Origin: Prorocentrum cordatum
Lineage: Eukaryota > Sar > Dinophyceae > Prorocentrales > Prorocentraceae
Length of the DNA stretch: 27,500 nucleotides
Direction: 5' to 3'
Assembly: GCA_963575745.1 (NCBI GenBank)
Contig: CAUYUJ010019341.1
Span: 1 to 27,500 of the forward strand
The translations under genes were made by a program, and so were the position numbers. Each line of letters begins with the position of its first letter. Position 1 is the stretch's first letter. Below, piece after piece: positions 9,711 through 17,414 of this stretch. A model generated the notes under the pieces. The model saw only the letters and a list, made by a program, of their open reading frames with translations. It did no database searches and was not told the DNA's origin.

Positions 9711-9900
9711 AAGTCTATTCGCCAGTGAGATTTTTAACCGGAAATTCAAAAATTATGATTTTCTATTGTTTATTCAGATTTTACATAGTTTATTTGGGTT
9801 TTTCATTGGAAATTCATTTTTTTAAAATTTATTCCATTTATTAATTAATAATTTGAATTTATGTGTTTTTTTGTTGCTTGTTTTTGTTCAAAGTATCTGG
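9711..9900. other. AT-rich segment
   Basis: Rich in TTTATT and AATTC words, the most AT-rich non-microsatellite stretch in the window. No gene. Confidence 0.7.
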
Positions 9901-10059
9901 GTTTATGAGTGTATCGGGCCCCTCTCCCCCTCCCTCCTCCCATCCTTGCGGCCGCTCTCCGCAGGTCAATTCCGGCGCATCTCTCGCACGCTCCGTGGCC
10001 CCATAATGAGGGAGCTCCGGTGAAGGTCCCAGTGGCAGTGGCAGGGTCCACCAGCGCCC

Positions 10060-10535
10060 AGGGAAGGAGGAGGGGGGGGAGGAGGAGGAGGAAGAGGAGA
10101 AGGAGGAGGACGAGGAGGAGGAGTAGGAAGGGGGGGGGGGAGGAGGGGAGGAGGAGGAAGGAGGAGAGGAGGAGGAGGAGGAGGAGGAGGAGAGGAGGAG
10201 GAGGAGGAAGGAGGAGGAGGCGGGGAGGAGGAGGCGGAGGAGGAGGAGGAGGAGGAGGAGGAGGAGGAGGAGGAGGAGGAGGAGGAGGAGGCGGATGGAG
10301 GAGAGGATGAGGAGGCGGAGGAGGGGAGGGGAGGAGAGGAGGAGGAGGAGGAGGCGGGGGAGGATGGAGGAGGAGGAGGTAGGAGGGGGAGGCGGATATA
10401 GGGGAGGAGGGGGAGGAGGAGGAGGAGGAGGATGAGGAGGAGGGGGGGGGAGGGGGAGGAGGAAGACGAGGAGGAGGAGGAGGAGGAGGAGGAGGAGAGG
10501 GAAGAAGAGGAAGAGGAGGAAAAGGAACACGGGAA
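10060..10535 (+). repeat. Long (GGA)n purine tract upstream of gene A
   Basis: Nearly 480 bases of GGAGGA with scattered C and T, ending about 20 bases before the first ATG of gene A. Purines are on the + strand, the sense strand of the genes. The minus strand is open through the tract with Pro/Leu/Ser repeats, an artefact. Confidence 0.9.
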
Positions 10536-10552
10536 AAGGGGGAAGAGGCGTC

Positions 10553-12075
10553 ATGCATGCGTTCTCGCTCCTTGCTGCTGCGTTGGTTCGAGCAGCGAGC
10601 ACGTGTTGCCGCGCTGCGCGTTCGCAGCTCCCGTTGCCGCTGCCCCTGGCAGACGCCATGGCCTGGGGTGGTTGGTGGAGCGGGGCGTGGTCTTTTGACG
10701 GCGACTGGTGTTTTTTCGCCTGGGCCTCCGACAGCGGCTGGCGGAGCGCCTGGCGGTGGCCCTCCGTCTCGAGCAGCAGGGCCGCTGCCGCGGAGGCGGA
10801 GGCGGAGGCGCACGCCGCGGCTCCATGGCGCGACGAGGGGGGGGGCCATGGTGCAGCCGAGCGCGCCGGCCCCTCCCAGAGCGCTCCGCCGTGGGAAGCC
10901 AAGGGTTTCGCTTCGGCGAGGCACAAGCGGGGCGGCAAGAATCGGGAGAGCAAGGTGAATCGGCATAGTTTGCAAATCGGGCCCGCCATGTTCCTGTCAC
11001 GCCCTTCTCTCTCCTTCATGTCCCCCCCCCCGCCGACTCGCAGGTGAAGTGGCGGCTGAAGCGCTGGTTCGGGGGCGTGCGCCAGGGGCTCCCAGAGCAG
11101 CCGGGCCCGCCGCTGCCAGAGGAGCCGCCCGCGCCTGGACCGTCCGAGGCCGAGCAGTCCATGGAGCTGGAGCTGGCGGGCCGCGCGCCGCCGCGCGCGG
11201 AGGAGCAGGGGCGGTTTCCCATCGCTGGCCGAGCACTGCTTCTTTCCGCCATCAACGAGCGGATCGAGGTTCTCCTTGGGCGCCGCGCCCCCCCGAGGGG
11301 GCCCCCGACGCCGTTGCAGCCTTGCCCTTGGTCGCCTTTGGGCGTGCCCGACACCGCGGCCGACGACTTGCGCACTCTCCTGGTGTTCAGCACCTCTGAG
11401 CCGTGGATCCACGGCGAGTCGGCCGCCCCGCAGCTTCTCCTCGGGCCCTGGTCGGAGTGCAGGGCGCCGCCGTCGCTCGAGCACGCGCCTCCGACGCCGT
11501 TGCTCGCGCTGCCGCCCGCCCCCGACGCTGGCCAGGAGATGTCGACGGGGCCGCCTGGCGCTGTCGGCGGCCAAATCCCCATCGCGACGATCGCGGCCCA
11601 GTCTGGTGCTGCCGCGCGCGCCGGGGCTGCTGCTTCGTCGTCAGGGCCGCCTGCTGCGGCGCCGCTCGTGGTGGAGGGCTCCGACACGGAGGCGGACGCG
11701 GAGGTGGACAGTCCGGCGGGCCCGCCCGAGCCTGCGTCGAAGAGGCGCGTCGTCCGAGACAGCGCCGAGGCCGAGGCCTTCGCGTCGCTTGCGGCCGACT
11801 GGGAGACTGCGCACCAGAGAACGAGTGGCGCTGCAGCGCGCGCCGTTGCAGGACAGGCCCGCCGCAGAGCTGCCAGAGCCTTCGCGACCGCGGAGGTCGT
11901 AGCGGCTGGGCTTCCACCGCCGCCGCCGCTGGCGCCGCCGCCGCCGCTGGCGCCGCCTGCCGATGCGTCGGCGCCGCCCCCCGTGCCCGACGGCGCGGGG
12001 GCGGGCGCCGTCGCCGTGGACTACGCGGACACGGGGCCAAAATTCGAGGGCGACGAAGCCGAGTCTGATTTTTGA
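10553..12075 (+). CDS. Gene A: Trp-rich then Pro/Ala-rich protein of unknown function
   Basis: Read as two exons, 10553-10954 and 11044-12075, joined in phase 0 for about 477 residues. The start is uncertain: ATG at 10553 or ATG at 10658, the latter giving MAWGGWWSGAWSFDGDW. Visible segments are a Trp-rich N-terminus (eight or more Trp in about 35 residues), an (EA)n stretch, a basic patch (ARHKRGGKNRESK|VKWRLKRW) that spans the splice, a long Pro/Ala-rich disordered middle, KRRVVRDS (nuclear-signal-like), a PPPPPLAPPPP run and an acidic end DEAESDF. No known domain. It could be a nuclear or RNA-associated disordered protein, but that is only inferred from composition. Its 3' end may be followed by further exons. 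Confidence 0.55.
10955..11043 (+). other. Gene A intron (GT-AG, 89 bp)
   Basis: Exon end GCAAG is followed by GTGAATCGG. The intron ends after a pyrimidine tract at CTCGCAG, and the next exon starts GTGAAGTGG. AGGTGAA is present at both junctions. Removal keeps the frame. Confidence 0.65.
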
Positions 12076-12422
12076 CGTTTCCGATTTCGATTTCTATCGA
12101 GTCCGCTCGATTCTGAGTCCGCTTCCGAACGCGTCTGACGGGGCTTCTTCGAGGAGCCCGAGTGCCGAGCGATTCCCGTCGGGCCCGCGTTCGATCCGAT
12201 CCCCAGCGCGATCGATTCCGATTCCAATTGGCTCCAATAGATTCCGCCTGATCGATTCCGACCACACCTCCACCCCGTTCGACTCTGGTCGTCGTGGAAA
12301 TCGACCCATTCCCAAGGGGAGGGGGTTGGGGGGGTTATACTGGAATCAGGCATGATGGGGGTCAGGAAGGCCACGGGGAGACCAAGGGAGAGTCCTCGCC
12401 TGGCCCCCCCTCTCAGTCACAG
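12076..12422. other. Spacer or intron between genes A and B
   Basis: Contains many CGATTCCGA, TCGATTC and GAGTCCG words (12080-12280), a weak degenerate repeat. The 3' end CCCCTCTCAGTCACAG before 12423 looks like a splice acceptor, so at least the last part is probably an intron in front of gene B. The upstream exon was not identified. Confidence 0.45.
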
Positions 12423-13534
12423 GTGCCGCGCGGGAGCCCAGGGGGGCCGCTCCACTTCGAGGGGGTGTCCATCCACGTTGTGCTGCCTGTACCTGTGGTG
12501 GGCACGCCCGTGGGGTACTGTCGCATGCAGGACGACCACCTGCAGCTCAATGCAGGCGGCAAGTACCAGCGGCCGTGCGTTGTCGTGCAGGGGCTCTGGA
12601 AAACGGGGACGCACGCCCTCCACAGTTACATGGAGCGGCACTTCGACGTCGAGGTGCGCAAGAGCAGGTGGGACGGGTGCGTCTCCTTCAACGGCCGCCA
12701 CGTGTGGAAGCACGACCTGCTCCTCACGCCGTTGGAGTTTCCGCCAGAGGATGAGCAGGGCCGCCCAGTGGTGGTTCTGGTGTGCACGCGCGAGCCGACC
12801 AGGCGGCCGACGGGTCTTTCGGGCCAATGGTGCAGCAGAAGCGCGCCAGCTTTTGAGGTATCAGCCTGCCTGCCCTCCCGTCTTCTCACTTCCCCCAAAC
12901 TATCATGCCATGCTGCTCTCGCAATCCCCCTCCCCCAGGTGGATCAGGGCGATGTCGAAGGGCGCCTGCGAACTGATGCCGAACTCTGCCAGCGGCGCGA
13001 AGCGGGTTCGGAGGATGGGGGGCGCGAGTAGGCTCTTGCGGGGGCCGAGAGACGAACCTGTGCACGTCCGCTGGCCCGCCTGGGCGAAAGGCCGCGTCGA
13101 TTGCGATCCAGAGTTCGAGGATGCGTTCGACTTGTGGTGCCACTACATGGCCGCAGTGCTCCACGGCACTGGCGTGGGCAGCCCGGCGTCTCCAACCCAT
13201 CGCGCCCTCGTCGTGCGGCGCGAGGACCTCGTGTGCAGGCCCGAACTCGTGCTGAATGAGCTCGTCAGGGCTGGCTTGCAAACCAAGGGGTTGCCGTTTC
13301 ATCCAGAGGCTTCTGGGGGGCCACCACACCGACAAGGGGCGGGCGGTGGAGGCGCTGAGGGAGGAGGTGCAAACGCCAGTGACCCTGGACGATCAGATGG
13401 TCGATTGCATGGTGTCGAGGGCTCAACGGTGCAAAGGCTTGTTTGCCACTTGCTGGTGCCCGCCCGCCGACGGCAAACTTCCAGTCGACCACGTGAGTGT
13501 CGAGGATGTTTATAAAGTTTGCGGAGCGGCGTGA
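12423..13534 (+). CDS. Gene B: sulfotransferase-like protein (5' incomplete, one apparent frameshift)
   Basis: Sulfotransferases move a sulfuryl group from PAPS to an acceptor; the acceptor here is unknown. The phosphosulfate loop is visible as VVVQGLWKTGTHAL, followed by an aromatic/basic region with HVWKHDLLL. The second cofactor segment VVVLVCTREP is joined, by removing 12803-12938, to RWIRAMSKGACELMP. Then come WAKGRVDCDPEFEDAFDLWCHYM and the late segment RALVVRREDLVCRP. In the spliced model the Ser usually eight residues after the Arg of REP is Ala, with a Ser two later. At the G6 run 13315-13320 the frame changes by one base, after which HHTDKGRAVEALREE continues to the stop at 13532-13534. 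This could be a sequencing error, a recent mutation or a decaying copy. The true start lies upstream of 12423. Confidence 0.7.
12803..12938 (+). other. Gene B intron (GC-AG, 136 bp)
   Basis: A conventional GT donor at 12858 leads to a stop at 13031 and breaks the sulfotransferase. A GC donor after ACCAG (12802) joins in phase 2 to the acceptor CCCCCAG (12938). This makes codon AG|G and restores REPTRWIRAMS. The intron carries one copy of the recurring motif GGTGCAGCAGAAGCGCGCC at 12829-12847. Confidence 0.65.
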
Positions 13535-13958
13535 TTTATCTGTTTCCCGCGAGCTGTCCAACTAGCAGGCAGCCCCCGCCACCTGTTCATTCCTCTTCGC
13601 CTCCTCTGGTGCAGCATCAGCGCGCTTCTCCCTACTCCCTCTCCTGGTGACGGCCTGCAAAGCAGCCGCGCCCGAATTGCTGGCATTTGGAACGGCGCCA
13701 ATTCGCTGCGGATTATTCCTTTGAGAGCTTCGTGCGCAACGTTCGCACATGAAAAAAAGAAGATGTCGGGTGACAGAGCACCCCCAACGAGGTGGGGAAC
13801 CCTGGGCTGACAGAGCCCCCCAACGCGGCCTGGGGAAGCTTGCAGAGGTTCCAAGAGGCACCAGTGGGCTCCAAGACGGCCCCGAGAGGACGCCGAGTAG
13901 GCTTCAAGAGGTTCCTCTCCCAAAATTACCCCAAGGGTATCTGTAGAGGGCTTCCCGA
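13535..13958. other. Spacer after gene B, no gene
   Basis: Includes a small duplication of GACAGAGC(A/C)CCCC at about 13771 and 13810, and CCAAGAGG/CCAAGACGG words at 13850-13920 like those at 5540-6660. A variant of the recurring motif, GGTGCAGCATCAGCGCGC, is at 13608. Confidence 0.5.
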
Positions 13959-14224
13959 GGTCGTCGTCGTCGTCGTGGTCGTGGTCGTGATCGTCGTCGT
14001 CGTCGTCGTCGTCGTCGTCATCGTCCTCGTCCTCGTCGTGGTCGTCGTTGTCATCGTCGTCGTGGCCGTCGTCGTCGTCGTCGTCGTCGTGGTCGTGGTC
14101 GTGTTCGTCGTCGTTGTCGTCGTCGTGGACGTCGTTGTCGTGGTCGTGGTCGTGGTCGTCGTCGTCGTCGTCGTGGGGCCCGTCGTGGTCGTGGTCGTCG
14201 TCGTCGTCGTCGTCGTCTTCGTCA
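13959..14224 (+). repeat. (GTC/GTG)n tract
   Basis: GTCGTC and GTGGTC triplets for about 265 bases, encoding poly-Val or poly-Ser in + frames and poly-Asp or poly-Thr in minus frames. It forms the 5' part of a module also seen at 22240-22290. Confidence 0.9.
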
Positions 14225-14327
14225 GCGGACATCTTTCCTCCTTTGTGGTTGTGGCGCACCCCGCGGCTGCGGCGGCCCATAATTGAAACGACTGTTGTGA
14301 TTGCGTTTCCTGCCGCGCCGCGGCGAC

Positions 14328-14594
14328 TAGGAGGAAGGGGGGGGGAAGGGAGAGGGAAGAGAGGAGGAGGGGATGAGGAAGGGAGGAGGAAGGGAAGAGG
14401 AAGAGAGGAGGACAGGAGGAAGGGGGGCCAACGGGGGGAGGAAGGGAGGAGCAAGGGGGAAGGGAGGAGGATTGGATGAGGACGGGGGGAGGACGGGGGG
14501 AGAAAGGGAGGAGCAAGGGAGGAGGAAGCGAGGTGGAAGGGAGGGGGAAGAGACCAGGACGGGAGGAGGATGGGGAGAGAAAGGCGAAGGCTAA
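14328..14594 (+). repeat. (GGA/GGGA)n purine tract
   Basis: GGAGGAAGGGA words, purine on the + strand. Second part of the module whose other copy fills the gene D intron at 22235-22621. A short unique stretch, 14225-14327, separates it from the GTC tract. Confidence 0.85.
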
Positions 14595-14816
14595 GGTACT
14601 CACTATGTGGCCACTCCGTGCGGCGAACGGATGCTGGGGGCACCCCCGCTTCAAAGGTGGTCGTTGCAAGGCGTTGTAGCGCCAGGCCGCCTCGAGGAAG
14701 AGGGGGGGGGGAGGGCGCGGGAGGAGGAATAAGTAACGAACGCGGAGGAGAGGAGGAGGAGGAGGAGGAGGAGGGGAGGCGCAGGAGAAAGCAGACTGCT
14801 GTGAGTGACAAGCCAG
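14595..14816 (+). repeat. 3' part of the intron-like module, copy 1
   Basis: Holds GAACGG...GGGGGCACCCCCG...TTCAAAGG, a second GGA run (14697-14790) and the end signature at 14791-14816 (GCAGACTGCTGTGAG...AAGCCAG). The gene D intron has the same order, and its matching signature (23 of 26 bases) ends exactly at a splice acceptor. By analogy 14816 may be an acceptor, but I cannot confirm exons around it. Confidence 0.6.
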
Positions 14817-15093
14817 GGGGCACCCCTGCTCATTACCCGACGCTGCCTTCCGCATGGTGGCAAGCGTCATCGGTGGCGCCCGTGACCGCTCGAGAAGTGA
14901 CGCGCGGGCCCGCGTCGAGCAAACCGGAGAAGGAGGAGGAGGAATAGGAGGAGGAGGAGGAGGAGGAGGAGGAGGAAAAGGAAGAGGAGAAACCTAGCAG
15001 GAGGCTGGGGGCCTCTATCGTGTGAGCCGTGCATCTGTAGTCCTTGTGGCTCCAGCGCGCTGGTAGTCATATGCCCGAATGAATCTGTTCGCA
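14817..15093 (+). other. Spacer with purine run before gene C
   Basis: Contains a GGA run at about 14928-14992 and ends GAATCTGTTCGCAG (15093), a plausible splice acceptor. One frame (CATTACC... to GTCGAGCAAACC) stays open for about 100 bases and could be a small exon of gene C, but support is weak. Confidence 0.4.
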
Positions 15094-17337
15094 GCTGCTC
15101 GGGGCGCGTTGGGTCGCCTCGGGCGGCGATGGGCTCGGGGCTCGAGGTGCAGCAGAAGCGCGCCGCCCCGGGCCCCGCCCAGGCAGGCGCGGCCTGGTGC
15201 CTCTGGGCGCGGCTGCCGCTGCAGCTCGTCGGGTTAGGGGCGATGCGCGGCTCCAGCTGGACATGGAGCTGCAGGCGCAGATGGCCACGCACAATTTGGA
15301 CAATGCCAAGCGACAGGTGGACGCGATGGGGGAGGGGCCGGAAGGCCCGCGCAAGAAGTCGCCAAGATTTCGCTGGGATCAGTGGCTTCCTCGGACAATG
15401 CTCCGCGCAGTGTTCAGCAAAGAGAATCTGCGGATGGCTGCTAGCAGCGTCGCCAAGGTTTTCAAAGGCACCGGAATCAAAGGCAGCCATCTTTTCGTTC
15501 GCCAATTGAGATCGGCTTTGGCGGAGCTTTATTGCGACAGCCAACGTGTTCAAATAGAGCGCCAAGTGCTCAGAGCGCCTGGGACAGAACACAATTGGTT
15601 GGTTATGCATCCGCAGTGGGACGAAACCAAGTTCACTGTGCAGCTGAACGACGGCAAGCCTCCTTGTGGGCAGCAAGTGATGACACAGCACGGCGCGTTG
15701 CATTGGGAAGACGAGGACCTCCGCGTCCACAGCCAAGAGCTTATCTTCCCACCGTCCGCGCTGGAATCTGCAACCGCCGACTGCATGCTCGGAGGCCTCG
15801 CGCGGGCGTTGCGCGTGGATATGGATGAGCTCTGGCCGTCGGCGCTGCTGGCGTGCTTGTCCCCGAGCGTCGATTCTGTGGCCGCAAACGGGCTGGTGTG
15901 CAAATATTTGCTGCAGACGTTGCCCTGGTGGGTCCTCCTGTTGCCTTCTTTTTGTTTGCAGCATCAAACCGCAATATGTTTGCAGTCGGTCGGGGACATG
16001 ACGGGGGTCGTCGGCGGCATGTTTTCCACTGTCAGACACTTGCAAACAGGGGCCAACTTGCGGGCCCTCGAGACAGCTCTGCGGCAAATCCTATCGGACG
16101 AGGAGGCTGGTCTGGAGGTGCGGCGGGGCGCGCCGAATCCAGCGGACAGGGGGAACTTAAGCTCGACATGCTGCTCGGGCATTGCGACCGCCAGATGGAT
16201 GAGGACGTGGGGGGCGAGGAGGTGACAGCGGCGCGCGGCCAACGTAGAGGCCTCACCAAGCCAGAGGTCGACTTGATCAAGGAGATGTTCACCGGCGACG
16301 TGTCTCAAGAGAGGCCTGTGCACCATTGCAGGGGCCGCGACTGCTGCGCGAACAGGCAGGAGTCTGTCGACAGAGCGGTGGCGGCGGCGATGGTTCCTTT
16401 GCGCAGGCGTTTGGCAGTGCCCGCGTTGAACCGCTGGAACACTGTGCATCCCACCGCGTGCGTCTTGCTGCTGTTGATCTCCTTGCATGGATTGCTGCCG
16501 CGTGCGCTCGAGAAGACGTGCGGCGCTGCTGCGCGCGCCATGCGGCGGGAAGATGGCGGCCTCGAGAGCGGCAGCGGCGCAGCGGGCCTGGGGGATTTCA
16601 GGCGTGAACAGCATGTTCGCACCGTCAAGATGATGAGGTTTCTCTCCGATCTACTTGCGCGGCAACGGCTGGTCCTGTGGGTGGCCGTGGCCGCCGTGGG
16701 GATGCGATTTCATTACGCATGTTTCAAACGTGGGTCTTTGCATGGCTGGCTCGACCCCAAGGGGTCTGCGCTGTCGTCATTCTGCAAGAGCGTCGTCTTT
16801 GACACGCTCGCTCAGCTGAGCTCAGCCTTTGACCCCGCTGCAGCTGGACATTACGACTTGTGGAGATTGCCGCTTGCCCTGCACGGCCCCCTCGCGTCCT
16901 GGCCCGGCGAGGTCCTCCGCGAAGCAGACGCCGTCGTCCACGTATTCACTGGGTCCTTTTATCGTCGCTTCGACATTCGTTTGAGCGGTTACCCACGGAG
17001 GCTCATGCGGTTCGTGGACGCCTCCCTGGACATGGGGGCCCGCCGCGCAGAAGGCGAAGAACTCTTTCGGGCAAACGAGTGTTGCCTGGACTCGGGGTTC
17101 TCCTTGAGGCTGAGGAAGATGTGCACCACGGGCGTTGACGGCCTTTTCCTGCCAGAGGTGCAGCGCTTTCTCTCCGCATGCTTTAGGTACGCGATGGCCT
17201 CGACGGCGCATTCCGAATTGTTGGCGTTGCGCAGATCCCCACCAGCCCATCCAGAAACGTCGCCCAGGCGAGTTGGCTTTTTCACGGCTGCGGTCTGCGA
17301 CCCTAGGGGCCGTCTTGGGCCATTCTTGACGCTCTAA
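15094..17337 (+). CDS. Gene C, 5' part: large protein of unknown family
   Basis: Two frames follow one another. The first is open from about 15083; its first ATG is at 15263 (MELQAQMATHNLDNAK) and it has meaningful sequence to about 16105. The second runs from 16150 (GELKLDMLLGHCD) to the stop at 17335-17337. A 44-base GC-AG intron (16106-16149) would join them in phase. Landmarks are a basic segment KKSPRFRWDQWLPRTML, SVGDMTGVVGGMFSTVRHL, the Cys/His cluster VHHCRGRDCCANRQES, a hydrophobic stretch ACVLLLLISLHGLLP, and a well-mixed globular region with GHYDLWRLPLALHGPL and RYAMASTAHSELLALRR. I recognise no domain by name. The mix resembles large multicopy proteins predicted in dinoflagellates, from memory and unverified. 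It probably continues into 17415-19307. Confidence 0.55.
16106..16149 (+). other. Possible 44-base GC-AG intron in gene C
   Basis: Donor GACGAGGAG|GCTGG and acceptor GCGGACAG|GGGGAAC join phase 0 to phase 0, giving ILSDEE|GELKLDM. The alternative is a frameshift in this copy. The length is unusually short for an intron. Confidence 0.4.
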
Positions 17338-17414
17338 CCTATTGCGGGCCCCCGCGCCCAGGTCCTGGGGAGGGGGCGCGGGAGAGGGGTAGACCCCTCC
17401 GCAAACGGGAAAGA
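17338..17414. other. Junction between gene C blocks, with two hairpins
   Basis: CCCGCGCCC (17351-17359) pairs perfectly with GGGCGCGGG (17374-17382). Directly after it, GAGGGGT-AG-ACCCCTC forms a second perfect hairpin (about 17384-17399). GCGCCCAG at 17354-17361 could be a splice acceptor. The true join between the two coding blocks is not resolved. Confidence 0.45.

Noticed and set aside
9859-11574. 571-codon open frame on the minus strand
   Set aside because: Runs antisense through the GGA tract (Pro/Leu/Ser) and gene A. Stop-free because of GC and repeat composition; gene A has matching splice sites on the + strand.
12858-12938. GT-AG intron of 81 bp in gene B
   Set aside because: Keeps the frame that stops at 13031 and loses the conserved sulfotransferase continuation; the GC donor at 12803 gives a better protein.
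13510-14823. 437-codon minus-strand frame with Asp/His runs
   Set aside because: Translation of the GTC and GGA tracts; no recognisable domain.
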